Assembly (NCBI GenBank): GCA_018221205.1
Contig: JAAOYF010000028.1
Coordinates: forward strand, 1-53,216
Direction: 5' to 3'
Origin: Candidatus Woesearchaeota archaeon
GTDB taxonomy: Archaea > Nanobdellota > Nanobdellia > Woesearchaeales > WJIZ01
DNA: 53,216 nucleotides
The notes under the pieces were generated by a model, which searched no databases, was not told the origin of the DNA, and saw only the letters and a list, made by a program, of their open reading frames with translations. Positions 7,164 to 16,323 of this stretch are shown in pieces. The first letter of the stretch is position 1. Each line of letters begins with the position of its first letter. A program made the position numbers and the translations under genes.

Positions 7164-8405
7164 ATGTTCGGTTTTTTGAAGAAATTATTCAAAAAAGAAG
7201 AGGAAATCATCGAGAAGATCAAAGCAGAAGAATTAGGAATATGGTTTGAACATAAGGCAGAGCAGATCGAAAGGAACTCTACGCAGCTTCTCGACACATT
7301 CCGCAAACAGCTGAGCAATAAGATGGTGCAGGTACGAGAGCTGCTCAAGAACCTCGAGAAAGCCAGCTTAAGGAATTCTAATATCACGATCAGAGAGAAG
7401 CAGTTCATGGAGGGCAACCGGAAATCATATGTCCAGCGCACCTTGCTCTATCTCAAAGAGATCGATGACATGCTCGAAGAAGAGCTTCATTTCTTTCTCT
7501 ATCATTATCCGCAGTATCTGGAAAATTTCTCGAAAAGCACCCAGCGATCATATCGAATCCTCCAGGAGTTCTTCTCGAACGAGACCAGAGAAATTGCACT
7601 GAAGATCAAGGAGCTGGACGATGTTGTCGGAGATATCCAAAAAGATGAAGAGATGCATAACTATAGCAAGATCGAAAAGATCAAGAAAGGGCTTGAAAAA
7701 GTAGTGCAGATGGTGCAGAAAGAAAAGGAGCTTGAGGAAGAGCTAAAAAAAGCAAAAAGGGAAGTGTCGACTATCGAGCAGGACAAGAAAACATTGGCTG
7801 ATACCAAGAAATCATTGGAAGAGTCCAAGGAATTCAAGGAATATACAAAGCTTGAACAGGACATCGGACACGCAGAAGAAAAAATCAAGAAACTCAAGCA
7901 GGATATCTATGACCTATTCTCACCCATAACACGGGCATTACGCAAGTATCAGAGGATTGCTCTGGAGCATGAGAAGAAAATTGAGCATTACTGCCAGGAT
8001 GCGTGGGATGCCCTGCTCAAAGATGAGGCTACAGATATCCTCCACATTGCCAAAGGACTCTCGACAAACATCAAGAACGGCAGCCTGGTGCTCAAGAACA
8101 AAGATAAAATTCTTGCATGCATCGATAAGATGGACAAGAAGTTCTTTTCAGACATGAAAAAGCAGCATGCCGATCATATCAAGAACAAGGAAGATATCCA
8201 TAAGAAACTCAAAGAGCATACCACTAAAAAAGAGTTCGATAAAGTGGCGAAAAAAATAGAGGACCGGAAGTCCAAGATATCGATGACGAAAGAGATGCTG
8301 GAACGATTGACTGAAGAGCTGAATTCAATAGACCTTGTCCATATGAGGGATGAACTGAAGAAAGATATTGAACATCTATTAAAAGTAAAGATAGAATTTA
8401 TGTAG
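7164..8405 (+). CDS. Long coiled-coil protein (413 residues), unknown
   Basis: Begins MFGFLKKLFKKEEE, an amphipathic basic helix that could touch membrane or DNA. Residues about 30-140 look like a compact helical domain, and two long highly charged coiled-coil stretches follow (about 165-245 and 325-413), with a helical segment of mixed character between them. There is no P-loop, so it is not itself an SMC ATPase. Similar coiled-coil proteins are widespread in archaea without known role. Its last 8 nt overlap the end of convergent pgk. Confidence 0.65.
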   Translation: MFGFLKKLFKKEEEIIEKIKAEELGIWFEHKAEQIERNSTQLLDTFRKQLSNKMVQVRELLKNLEKASLRNSNITIREKQFMEGNRKSYVQRTLLYLKEIDDMLEEELHFFLYHYPQYLENFSKSTQRSYRILQEFFSNETREIALKIKELDDVVGDIQKDEEMHNYSKIEKIKKGLEKVVQMVQKEKELEEELKKAKREVSTIEQDKKTLADTKKSLEESKEFKEYTKLEQDIGHAEEKIKKLKQDIYDLFSPITRALRKYQRIALEHEKKIEHYCQDAWDALLKDEATDILHIAKGLSTNIKNGSLVLKNKDKILACIDKMDKKFFSDMKKQHADHIKNKEDIHKKLKEHTTKKEFDKVAKKIEDRKSKISMTKEMLERLTEELNSIDLVHMRDELKKDIEHLLKVKIEFM

Positions 8406-9570
8406 TTTTCAAGGCTTCTAGCGCATCCAGTTTTCCAGAGGTGATATATTGGATGGATGCTCCCCCACCAGTCGAGACTTTTGCATCGACACCTTCAGCT
8501 GCAGCAGCCAAATCTCCTCCGCCGATGACTGCGTAGCCTTTTGTCTCTCCGATCGCTTTGACTATGGCCTGAGTGCCTTCCTTAAAATTGAATTCATAAG
8601 CGCCCATCGGTCCGAACCAGACAATGCGTTCAGCTTCTTTGATTGCAGCCATATCTTCTTCAGTCGGCAGGACATCAGCAATGATGTGGCCTTCCTCTAT
8701 ACCCTCTTTCGGGTTTATCACTGCTTCTTTCTTGAAGTCAGCTGTCGCTAACACTGCCTGTGTGGGAAAGATTATCTTCTCTTTCACCGCTCCCGAAATG
8801 ATATCATTAGCCTCTTTGCAATAGTCTTTTCCTTTCTCCTCGCATTTGGAGGAACCAATCTTAAATCCAGCAGCATTCATGAAGACATTGGCGACAACCC
8901 CTCCAAGGATGATCCTGTCGAATGTCTTAGAAAACTTCTTGACTGCTTTGATCTTTTCCTTCAGCTTTGCGCCTCCGATAACTGCGACACTTTTTCCTGT
9001 ACCTTCAACAATGGGTTTCCAAATAGAAAGTTCCTTGTCCATCAAAAAGCCAGCTGCTATCGGTTTTTTTTCTTTTGCCAAGGTCAAAGGAAGTCCGTAT
9101 GTTGAGGCATGGGCGCGATGGGCAGTGCCAAAGGCATCATTTATGTAGACATCTGAAAGTTTTGCAAGACCTGCTACAAATATTGCTTCATTTTCCTGCT
9201 CGCCAGCGTGGAATCTAAGATTCTCTAGCAGAACTACATCACCATCGTTCATCGCATCAACAACAGCTTCAGTCTCGGCTCCGACACAATCGGGCGCGAG
9301 CTTCACTGCTTTTCCTAGTTTTTCTGATAATTTTTCGGCAACTGGCTTGAGCGTGAAATCAGGATTCTTCTGGCCTTCTGGCCTGCCTAGATGAGACATA
9401 AGGATGGCTTTGCCTTTGTTCTCCATTATATATTTGATTGTCTCTAGAGGAGCATCAATCCTTGTGGTATCTTTTACTTTTCCTTCTTTTATCGGCACGT
9501 TCAGGTCCAATCGTACCAACACCTTCTTTCCTGCAAGATCAAGATCCTTTATCGTCTTATAGTCTGACAT
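8398..9570 (-). CDS. pgk: Phosphoglycerate kinase
   Basis: 390 residues. Interconverts 1,3-bisphosphoglycerate + ADP and 3-phosphoglycerate + ATP in glycolysis/gluconeogenesis. Signatures: L-V-R-L-D-L-N-V-P (about 17-25), M-S-H-L-G-R-P (about 58-64, substrate site), A-V-I-G-G-A-K-L (about 195) and the nucleotide loop G-G-G-D-L-A-A-A near 350. The length and these motifs look more like bacterial PGK than the longer archaeal enzyme, which matches the bacterial-type GAPDH at 27926. Good ribosome binding site AGGGGTGA before the ATG and a TATA box at 9602-9616. Confidence 0.95.
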   Translation of the reverse strand: MSDYKTIKDLDLAGKKVLVRLDLNVPIKEGKVKDTTRIDAPLETIKYIMENKGKAILMSHLGRPEGQKNPDFTLKPVAEKLSEKLGKAVKLAPDCVGAETEAVVDAMNDGDVVLLENLRFHAGEQENEAIFVAGLAKLSDVYINDAFGTAHRAHASTYGLPLTLAKEKKPIAAGFLMDKELSIWKPIVEGTGKSVAVIGGAKLKEKIKAVKKFSKTFDRIILGGVVANVFMNAAGFKIGSSKCEEKGKDYCKEANDIISGAVKEKIIFPTQAVLATADFKKEAVINPKEGIEEGHIIADVLPTEEDMAAIKEAERIVWFGPMGAYEFNFKEGTQAIVKAIGETKGYAVIGGGDLAAAAEGVDAKVSTGGGASIQYITSGKLDALEALKTT

Positions 9571-9571
9571 A

Positions 9572-9616
9572 ACGTCACCCCTTGAATCAATTGAAGATTG
9601 GTCCTATATAAATATT
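9572..9616 (-). promoter_or_regulatory. pgk promoter and ribosome binding site
   Basis: Minus-strand TATA (ATATTTATATAGG, 9614-9602) followed by the Shine-Dalgarno-like AAGGGGTGACG just before the ATG. Unlike most single genes here, pgk has a leader with a strong ribosome binding site. Confidence 0.5.
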
Positions 9617-9675
9617 CTTACAGTATTGTGTAGTAATGCAAACTTTTTTATATCATTTTTATGGGGAGAACAGTG

Positions 9676-10260
9676 ATGAAAGAAATGCGAAAGAAGCTGC
9701 TCCTTTTCCTTTTAGCAGTTGTCAGCATAGTGCTTATCGTGGAATTTATCTTTATCCTGTATAAACTTAATCCCTTAGAGTATCTCAAGACCCTTCCTAT
9801 CATCAGAGAGATCATCACTGCAGTGGTACTTCTTCTCGAGAATAAGAATTATGTGGGTGTGTATCTATTCTTTGCTTCTGCTGCCCTGTTCTTCTTTCCC
9901 TCTCCACTGGAACTGTTCTATTATGGATTTCTTCAGCAGGACTTTTCCTTTCTGCCGTTGTATGCTGCAACTTTGCTGGGAATCCTGACAGCACAGCATA
10001 TCAATTATGGCCTTGGAAGATTTTTCGGGAAATTACTCAGGAAATGGGTGAACGAGAAGACCATCGCTAAATATCAACGGAAGATCGAGAAACAGGGGCA
10101 TTACTTCATCCTGGTCATGCATGCTTTTCCTCTGCCTTATGCCATCTTCAATTTCGTCGTCGGACTATCGCATTATAGATATGGAAAATGGCTGGCCATG
10201 GCTGTGAGTGGATTGATGTTCAATTTTGTCTTAATCTATTCGATATTTCTCCTGTTCTAG
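9676..10260 (+). CDS. VTT/DedA-like membrane protein
   Basis: About 194 residues with four to five hydrophobic segments. The central region F-F-P-S-P-L-E-L-F-Y-Y-G ... G-I-L-T-A-Q-H-I-N-Y-G-L-G-R-F-F-G-K-L resembles the VTT (SNARE-associated, DedA/YqaA) core with its re-entrant loop and glycine motif; the later H-A-F-P-L-P-Y-A-I-F-N segment fits the second half. Such proteins act as lipid flippases/scramblases or in membrane homeostasis. The TATA at 9645-9654 favours the ATG at 9676 over that at 9661. It ends on top of the end of the small membrane ORF of ATPase operon 1. Confidence 0.7.
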   Translation: MKEMRKKLLLFLLAVVSIVLIVEFIFILYKLNPLEYLKTLPIIREIITAVVLLLENKNYVGVYLFFASAALFFFPSPLELFYYGFLQQDFSFLPLYAATLLGILTAQHINYGLGRFFGKLLRKWVNEKTIAKYQRKIEKQGHYFILVMHAFPLPYAIFNFVVGLSHYRYGKWLAMAVSGLMFNFVLIYSIFLLF

Positions 10261-10370
10261 AAAAAGGCCTTCAGCGAAAGATAGAGAATGATCATGAAAC
10301 CGATGAAGACCGTTATTTCTGAGGAAAGCCTTGCGAAATGAAGCAGCCTGACGTAGGATTCATTCTTCAA
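10257..10370 (-). CDS. Small one-helix membrane protein at the end of ATPase operon 1
   Basis: 37 residues if started at [23 protein letters not shown] followed by a hydrophobic helix (VFIGFMIILYLSL) and a short K-A-F-F end. It overlaps the last 11 nt of the D-subunit gene, so translation would be coupled. The reading frame closes exactly 4 nt into the convergent VTT gene. No Vma21 or subunit e match is claimed. The same arrangement (D gene, then a tiny one-helix protein) occurs at the end of ATPase operon 2, which supports it being real. Confidence 0.5.
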   Translation of the reverse strand: MKNESYVRLLHFARLSSEITVFIGFMIILYLSLKAFF

Positions 10371-10962
10371 CCTTGATCACCTTCAATCTTGAGAACTCTT
10401 CTCTGGCGCGCTCTTCTAATCTGAAAGATATCCTTTTTGCTGTTTTCTTCAATCTGGGTAGGGTATGAAATTCTAAAGAGTTCACTCTTCTCTTTGTCTT
10501 CTGGATATGGTCTGCAAGCTTCTTCAGTTTGAGCTGCTTCTCGGCGAGAGTCATGATACTGGGGAATAACGCACGGTATTTGACCAATGCATTATCTAAT
10601 TCTACACTTTGGTCGAAATAACCAGGCCATTGATATTTCACCTCTAATTTGTCTATCTTCGGCACGGTGACACCCATGATCTTCTCCTGGGAGATATGAA
10701 AGGTAGAGTCTTCAGCCAACCCTAAAGAAAGGCGGTCGATATCGACCCTTCCTTCAATCGCGATGGCGTTGTATAAAGAAGCACGGGCTTTTCCCAGCTC
10801 TCCTGCGATCTTTCCCCTGGCCTCTTTGATCTCTTTCAGGACTTTGAAGAATTCCATGATCAATGCATCTCTTTTCTGCTTGAGGAGCTTATGGCCGCGG
10901 TCTGCCATATCGATCCTTTTCCTTGTCTTCAGCAATTCCATCCGGGTCGGTTTAGTTTGCAT
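10360..10962 (-). CDS. atpD: A/V-type ATPase subunit D, operon 1 (central stalk)
   Basis: 200 residues. Subunit D is the antiparallel coiled-coil axle that rotates inside the A3B3 head. The characteristic beginning [12 protein letters not shown] and [15 protein letters not shown] are visible, as is the C-terminal [16 protein letters not shown] motif. The start overlaps the B gene end by 11 nt. The paralogue at 18810 is the D subunit of operon 2. Confidence 0.95.
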   Translation of the reverse strand: MQTKPTRMELLKTRKRIDMADRGHKLLKQKRDALIMEFFKVLKEIKEARGKIAGELGKARASLYNAIAIEGRVDIDRLSLGLAEDSTFHISQEKIMGVTVPKIDKLEVKYQWPGYFDQSVELDNALVKYRALFPSIMTLAEKQLKLKKLADHIQKTKRRVNSLEFHTLPRLKKTAKRISFRLEERAREEFSRLKVIKVEE

Positions 10963-12322
10963 AGTACTTCTCGATGAATTCTTTGGAGATCCTCTTCAAT
11001 TCTTCTTTGGGCAAGGTAGAAAGAAGCTGCCAGGCTTTTTTCAACGACTCCTCTATAGGGCGATCCTCATCATAGCTCTGATTGATGAATTCATGCTCGA
11101 ATGTATCGGCGAAATCAAGATACTTCAAGTCGAGCTCTGTCAAGGATTCTTTTCCTATGACAGCAACCAAATCTCTTAGCGAGCGGCCGCGGGCATAGCC
11201 AGCATATAGTTGATTGGACACATCTGCATGGTCCTCTCTTGTATGGCCTTTGCCTATTCCATGGGCCATCAATCTTGATAATGAAGGAAGTACATCATTC
11301 GGCGGATAGATCCCTTTATGCTGCATATCCCTGGAAAGGACAAACTGGCCCTCTGTGATATAGCCTGTCAGATCCGGAATGGGGTGGGTTATGTCATCAT
11401 CAGGCATGGATATGATGGGCACCTGGGTGAGAGAGCCTTTTCTTCCTTTAATGCGGCCGGCCCTTTCGTATAATGACGCAAGATCAGTGTACATGTATCC
11501 TGGATAGCCCCTTCTTCCTGGAATCTCATTCCTTGCTGCAGAGACCTCTCTCAGCGCTTCACAATAATTTGTCATATCAGTCAGGATAGCGAGAACATGC
11601 ATGTCTTTCTCGAACGCGAGATATTCGGCAGCACTCAACGCAATCCTCGGAGTGATTATCCTCTCGATAGCAGGATGATTTGCGAGATTGAGGAACAAGA
11701 TAGTATTCTGCAACGCGCCAGATTCCCTGAACTCATTCCTGAAGAACTGGGCCTCTTCGTGCGTTATGCCCATGGCCACAAACACCACAGCGAAATTCTC
11801 CTCTTTCGCAAGGACTTTTGCCTGTTTGACTATCTGAGCAGCAATCTTATTATGAGGAAGGCCTGCGCCTGAGAAAATGGGCAATTTCTGACCTCTTACG
11901 AGTGTGTTCATCAGATCTAAAGCAGATATTCCTGTCTGGATGAATTCTTTTGGATATTCTCTCCTGAACGGATTGATCGCAAGACCGTTGACATCGATAC
12001 GTTTCTCCGGGATGATATCTGGCTGGCCGTCAATCGGCTCGCCAAGACCATTGAACATCCTTCCTAACATCTCAGGACTGACATTCAGCTTCATCGTATC
12101 TGCGGTGAAGCGTACCCTGGTCTTGAGGGTGTCAATTCCAGAGGTGCCCTGAAAGATCTGCACCACAGCTTTTCCTTTCTCTACTTGCAAGACCTGGCCG
12201 AGCCGTCTTTGATCATCGGCAGTGATGATCTCAACAATCTCGCCGAATGCAACATCCTCTATGCCTTCGACTACGATGAGCGGGCCTTTCACATCGGTAA
12301 CAGAGCTATATTCCTTTATCAT
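10952..12322 (-). CDS. atpB: A/V-type ATPase subunit B, operon 1
   Basis: 456 residues, the non-catalytic nucleotide-interface subunit of the A3B3 head. Conserved: the N-terminal K-G-P-L-I-V-V-E barrel, [16 protein letters not shown] (the degenerate P-loop region typical of B) near 147, and [15 protein letters not shown] near 270, with the interface Arg usually found downstream in S-L-S-R-L-M (visible). Starts overlap the A gene end by 17 nt. It is about 30 residues shorter at the C-terminus than the operon 2 copy. Confidence 0.96.
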   Translation of the reverse strand: MIKEYSSVTDVKGPLIVVEGIEDVAFGEIVEIITADDQRRLGQVLQVEKGKAVVQIFQGTSGIDTLKTRVRFTADTMKLNVSPEMLGRMFNGLGEPIDGQPDIIPEKRIDVNGLAINPFRREYPKEFIQTGISALDLMNTLVRGQKLPIFSGAGLPHNKIAAQIVKQAKVLAKEENFAVVFVAMGITHEEAQFFRNEFRESGALQNTILFLNLANHPAIERIITPRIALSAAEYLAFEKDMHVLAILTDMTNYCEALREVSAARNEIPGRRGYPGYMYTDLASLYERAGRIKGRKGSLTQVPIISMPDDDITHPIPDLTGYITEGQFVLSRDMQHKGIYPPNDVLPSLSRLMAHGIGKGHTREDHADVSNQLYAGYARGRSLRDLVAVIGKESLTELDLKYLDFADTFEHEFINQSYDEDRPIEESLKKAWQLLSTLPKEELKRISKEFIEKYYAN

Positions 12323-13979
12323 ATTTCATCCTAGCTAATTTTTCATCCATCTTCGGATCCTTCAATTCTGACAGTTTCTTTCCTTGCTTGATATCTTTCA
12401 TCAGCTTTTCATGATATTCTAAGATCTCTTTCAGCATAAAGAACTGCTTTTTCGGAGCGCAATAGGAGTCTACTTTATCATAGGCATTCTGCTGCAGGAA
12501 ATCCTCTCTCAGTCTTTTTGTTGTGTCTAAGACGAGCTTGTCCTCTTCTGGAAGAGCATCTGGGCCGACCAATTGCACAATCTCCTGCAATTCTTCTTCT
12601 TTCTGAAGAAGGGCAAAGGCTTTCTCCCGTAGCTCTGGGAATTGCGGATCCACCTTAAGATAGAACTCTTTTACATCGTCGGCATATAGTGAATACGAGG
12701 TGAGCCAGTTGACAGCTGGAAAATGCCTTTGATATGCGAGAGGTGCGTCCAGTCCCCAGAAGACTTTTGTTATTCTCAGCGTATTTTGGGTAACGGGCTC
12801 TGAGAAGTCGCCTCCAGGGGGAGAGACAGCACCAATAACAGAGATAGAGCTTTCAGCATCATTAAGGGTGAGCACATTTCCTGCACGTTCATAGAACTCA
12901 GCAAGTTTCGAAGACAGGTAGGCAGGATAGCCTTCCTCTCCTGGCATCTCCTCCAATCGTGAAGAGATCTCTCTCAATGCTTCAGCCCATCTTGAGGTTG
13001 AATCTGCCATCAACGCCACATTGAAACCTTGGTCGCGAAAATACTCTGCAATCGTTATTCCAGTATAGATAGAGGCTTCTCTTGCTGCTACAGGCATATT
13101 TGAGGTGTTGGCGATCAAAACTGTTCTTTCCATCAATGGCTTATTGGTGCGGGGATCCATCAATCTTGGAAAATCATTCAGCACTTCTGTCATCTCATTT
13201 CCTCGTTCGCCGCAGCCGATATAGACGACAATATCTGCATCAACCCATTTTGCCAGCTGATGCTGGGATATGGTCTTTCCTGCTCCAAAAGGACCGGGAA
13301 TACAGGCTGTTCCGCCTTTTGCCAATGGGAAGAACGTATCAAATACCCTTTGTCCTGAAATCAATGGCTGTGAAGGGGTGAGCTTCTTCTTGATCGGTCT
13401 TGGTACTCGGACAGGCCAGCTCTGGCTCAAGGTTATCTCCTCTATACCCTTCTTTGTCTCTATTTTCGCAACAACACTCTCTGCCCTATGCACACCTTCA
13501 TAGATCTCTATCAATCTGCCTTCTTTGTCCGGAGGCACCATTATCTTATGCTGGATCAGCTCGGTTTCAGGAACGTGACCAATGACCTGACCAGGTAAAA
13601 GTGGGGTGCCCGGATGGACATTGGCCTTAAATTCAAATTCCTGTTCCTTGCTTAAGGAAGATGCTTCTATACCACGCTCAATAAAATCTCCAGACTGCGT
13701 AGCGAGATAGGGCAGAGGTCTGCCAATACCGTCGAGAATGCTGCCTAATAAGCCTGGGCCAAGATCGATGCTCAAGGGCAACCCTGTTGTCTCGATCTTC
13801 TCATCCGGTTTCAAACCTGTTGTATCTTCATAGACCTGTATAACCGCTAAGTCTCCTTTCAATTGGATGATCTCTCCAATCAGACCTTCTTCTCCTACTT
13901 TGACTACATCAAACATCCTAGAACCTTTCATGCCTTCCCCTATCACAACAGGTCCGGAAATCTTGTTGATGAATCCCAT
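12306..13979 (-). CDS. atpA: A/V-type ATPase catalytic subunit A, operon 1
   Basis: 557 residues. Catalytic ATP-binding subunit. Walker A G-P-F-G-A-G-K-T is near residue 229, the catalytic Glu motif G-C-G-E-R-G-N-E near 256, and the bulge ('non-homologous') region specific to A-type subunits spans about residues 115-190. All residues needed for ATP turnover appear present. Its start touches the F gene stop and its end overlaps B. No intein is present, although A subunits sometimes carry one. Confidence 0.97.
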   Translation of the reverse strand: MGFINKISGPVVIGEGMKGSRMFDVVKVGEEGLIGEIIQLKGDLAVIQVYEDTTGLKPDEKIETTGLPLSIDLGPGLLGSILDGIGRPLPYLATQSGDFIERGIEASSLSKEQEFEFKANVHPGTPLLPGQVIGHVPETELIQHKIMVPPDKEGRLIEIYEGVHRAESVVAKIETKKGIEEITLSQSWPVRVPRPIKKKLTPSQPLISGQRVFDTFFPLAKGGTACIPGPFGAGKTISQHQLAKWVDADIVVYIGCGERGNEMTEVLNDFPRLMDPRTNKPLMERTVLIANTSNMPVAAREASIYTGITIAEYFRDQGFNVALMADSTSRWAEALREISSRLEEMPGEEGYPAYLSSKLAEFYERAGNVLTLNDAESSISVIGAVSPPGGDFSEPVTQNTLRITKVFWGLDAPLAYQRHFPAVNWLTSYSLYADDVKEFYLKVDPQFPELREKAFALLQKEEELQEIVQLVGPDALPEEDKLVLDTTKRLREDFLQQNAYDKVDSYCAPKKQFFMLKEILEYHEKLMKDIKQGKKLSELKDPKMDEKLARMKYDKGI

Positions 13980-14257
13980 CAGAGCTGCACTTCTCCGCCG
14001 ATGGCTTTCCTTGTTATCTCCTGCAGGTCATCTATCTTTGAAAAATCCTTCAATGTATCTGGAAATACAATGACATTCTCGTACTCTTTCAATTCAGGAA
14101 CAAGATCCATGATATCTACAGTGGCTATGATAAAGGCATCTTTGTCCATCTTCTTGAGCAATGAGATCGCCTGCACTCTTGAGGAGACGGCATGGCTGTT
14201 CTTTATGCCTGCCAGTCTCAATCCGAGGGCGAACTCCTCATTCGCCAAGACGATCAT
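13979..14257 (-). CDS. atpF: A/V-type ATPase subunit F, operon 1
   Basis: 92 residues. Small central-stalk regulator that binds D. The N-terminal pattern [10 protein letters not shown] matches the F-subunit signature (G-F-x-L-A-G), followed by alternating beta-alpha elements as in its Rossmann-like fold. Overlaps C by 4 nt (ATGA) and touches A. Divergent from the operon 2 copy (104 residues), consistent with separate assembly of the two machines. Confidence 0.88.
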   Translation of the reverse strand: MIVLANEEFALGLRLAGIKNSHAVSSRVQAISLLKKMDKDAFIIATVDIMDLVPELKEYENVIVFPDTLKDFSKIDDLQEITRKAIGGEVQL

Positions 14258-15318
14258 ATGACCATCTCCTTCAGTTCTTTCTTATCGAGCTGTGCTGTAA
14301 TGCCTTTTGCGATGATGAGCAGATTGCGGAATTCCATCCTTTTCTTTGTGAGATAGGAGACCAACGGATAGGGGCCGATAGGATGTGAGAGATCTTCCTT
14401 CGAGACACTCGTTAAAAACCACCTATGCAGTTCCTGTTCGAAGCTGTAGAAATTGTCTGTCTTGTTGTATTTGGCCAAGGCGTTCTGCAGCGGCTGTTCT
14501 AATTCAGTAGACTCGAACGCATTGACGAATTCTTCCATGGTCTTCGCGTTGATCGCTTTTTCCTTCAGGGGAGAGTCAAGCTGCACTTTTTTCTGGATCT
14601 CTTTTTGTTTTCGTATCTTGCATTTCAAGAGCATGAGGATATTCTTGATGAGTTTTCTTTTTGCGAATATTCCTGCGATATGGTCCCTATCAGCGACCCT
14701 TAGTCCAGAGAGCGACTCATCAATGCCCTTCATCACTGTCTCTTCTAATGCAAGATCAAATTCCTCTATTGAGCTGATCTTCTGGTCGAAGATCTTTTCA
14801 TATTCGGTATTGTGCAAGACCAGCTGCACATCTGCAAGAGTCTTTGTCTGATGAAGCCTTGTCAGCAGCACTGGATTGATCGATCCTATGGGCTCGACTA
14901 AACTCTTGTCTAGGTGGGTATTGGAGAATCGGGATCGGAAGAATGTCTTTAAGATGCGGCCTTCATAGATCTTGTCATAAGCATCAAATACGGGCTGGAA
15001 CTTTTTCGGAGAAAGATTTTTTGTGTTCTGGATGGATTGGATGAATCCCTGCTCTACAGCCATAGAGAATTCCAGCAGGCTTTTCTTGTTGATTGTCCTG
15101 AGGAACTCCTGGGAATCAGTATTGTTCAGCTTAGCGACCAATTCAGGCAAGGAATCGCACTCTGCAAGTTTAAGGCATGCGTCATGATCCAGAACAGCAC
15201 GTGATATGATCCTTGCGTTGGCATAGAGGAAAGAGCTCTGGCTGGCATTCTTATACAGGACAATACCTAGCGCAGCACCGGTAACTGCTGTTATGCCTAA
15301 TGCGAGCTCAGCTACCAT
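14254..15318 (-). CDS. atpC: A/V-type ATPase subunit C, operon 1
   Basis: 354 residues. Subunit C (the V-ATPase d homologue) is the funnel-shaped adaptor that joins the central stalk to the K ring. The sequence is all-helical, with the threefold pseudo-repeat suggested by spaced F-x-x-A-x-E and F-R-x-L motifs and the conserved R-N-L-L-I-I-A-K-G end. The first 20 residues are hydrophobic, an unusual addition absent from the operon 2 copy. Position between E and F supports the call. Confidence 0.88.
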   Translation of the reverse strand: MVAELALGITAVTGAALGIVLYKNASQSSFLYANARIISRAVLDHDACLKLAECDSLPELVAKLNNTDSQEFLRTINKKSLLEFSMAVEQGFIQSIQNTKNLSPKKFQPVFDAYDKIYEGRILKTFFRSRFSNTHLDKSLVEPIGSINPVLLTRLHQTKTLADVQLVLHNTEYEKIFDQKISSIEEFDLALEETVMKGIDESLSGLRVADRDHIAGIFAKRKLIKNILMLLKCKIRKQKEIQKKVQLDSPLKEKAINAKTMEEFVNAFESTELEQPLQNALAKYNKTDNFYSFEQELHRWFLTSVSKEDLSHPIGPYPLVSYLTKKRMEFRNLLIIAKGITAQLDKKELKEMVI

Positions 15319-15844
15319 AGAATAACCTCCTCGCTATCTTATTTCTCAGCTCTTGCTTCTGTGCTTCAAGGAATCTCGTAAAGGTGAAATCCAATGTCAA
15401 TGTATCTTTCTCAATGGTGATCCCGTTTATGCTGGTGTCAATCTGTATATCTGGAAATAAACCCCTATATTCTTCGAACGTCCCCCTCACCTTGCCTTCT
15501 CCAGATGATCTCTTGACCCGTTCAATATATTCTGGATTCTTCAGCACTTGTCCGGATCGTTCTTCGGCCTGTTTGAAGGCTTCAATGAGCAGATCTTCCC
15601 TTTTCTGCTCATATTCCTTTTTCGCATGCAGCACCTCGTCAGCCATAGTAGAGGTATAGACTTTCTTCTCTTCATTGATCATCTCAGATTCTTTCTTTCT
15701 TAACGCGATGTCGTGGTCTGAGTCGATAGACAAGCGGTCTTTGGTGAAAAGCTCAAGCTGCTCTTTCTCGAAATCATCAAGAAGCTTCTGATAGTGCTTC
15801 TTGAGCTCCTCTCTGAGCAGTTCAAGATTTCCAGCAGTGTTCAT
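15308..15844 (-). CDS. atpE: A/V-type ATPase subunit E, operon 1
   Basis: 178 residues. Peripheral-stalk subunit: a long charged N-terminal helix (about 1-105) that pairs with subunit H to form the stator coiled coil, and a mixed C-terminal domain that holds the top of the A3B3 head. Order K-E-C and length match the family. Overlaps C by 11 nt and K by 4 nt. Confidence 0.88.
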   Translation of the reverse strand: MNTAGNLELLREELKKHYQKLLDDFEKEQLELFTKDRLSIDSDHDIALRKKESEMINEEKKVYTSTMADEVLHAKKEYEQKREDLLIEAFKQAEERSGQVLKNPEYIERVKRSSGEGKVRGTFEEYRGLFPDIQIDTSINGITIEKDTLTLDFTFTRFLEAQKQELRNKIARRLFYGS

Positions 15845-16323
15845 CCCAACACTCCAAGACCTACGACAAGCAAGATCAATGAGACGATAAAGCCGAAGAT
15901 AGCTGGCGTTTCACACTGGCCGCCAAAGATCAAGCTTGGCGCAAAGGCATCTGGATTCTTTGCGGAGCTCACTATCCCTGATGCAGCCACTGTTCCCTGG
16001 AAGATGGCAGAGATGCCTGTTATGGCGACTATGGCTCCTGCGCCGAACATCGCCAATCCTTGAAGGGTGGTGAGACTCTTGACACTGCCGCCGAGCAGAC
16101 CCGCACCCATGAGGATCAAGAGTGCGGTGATGAACGCATACACCGTCTGTGTCTGCGGCAGGGCCTGTAGGATCAAAGCTGAACGGAAGTTCTCTTTTTT
16201 TTCTGCGACCGCGCCGGTTCCTGCCAAGCCTGCAGTCTTCAATCCGAAGACTGTACTCAGACCTGCCACTCCCATTGCTAAAGCTGCTCCTGAAATTGCC
16301 CAAATTGTACCTTCAGTTACCAT
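15841..16323 (-). CDS. atpK: A/V-type ATPase rotor subunit K, double hairpin, Na+-type (operon 1)
   Basis: 160 residues, four membrane helices in two hairpins, resembling Enterococcus hirae NtpK. The second hairpin has the ion-carrying Glu138 (C-E-T-P-A-I-F-G-F) and Gln109 (F-Q-G-T-V-A-A-S-G) 29 residues before it, exactly as E139/Q110 in NtpK. The first hairpin has L55-P-Q-T58-Q59-T-V-Y62, matching NtpK L61, T64, Q65 and Y68, and no carboxylate. All NtpK Na+ ligands are therefore present. One carboxylate per four helices halves the ions moved per turn, which favours ATP-driven pumping over ATP synthesis. The Na+ reading is inference from residue identity recalled for NtpK. Confidence 0.93.
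   Translation of the reverse strand: MVTEGTIWAISGAALAMGVAGLSTVFGLKTAGLAGTGAVAEKKENFRSALILQALPQTQTVYAFITALLILMGAGLLGGSVKSLTTLQGLAMFGAGAIVAITGISAIFQGTVAASGIVSSAKNPDAFAPSLIFGGQCETPAIFGFIVSLILLVVGLGVLG

Noticed and set aside
14254-15318. Signal peptide on operon 1 subunit C
   Set aside because: The N-terminal hydrophobic stretch is unusual, but subunit C works at the cytoplasmic face, so secretion is not credible; I only note it as an odd extension.
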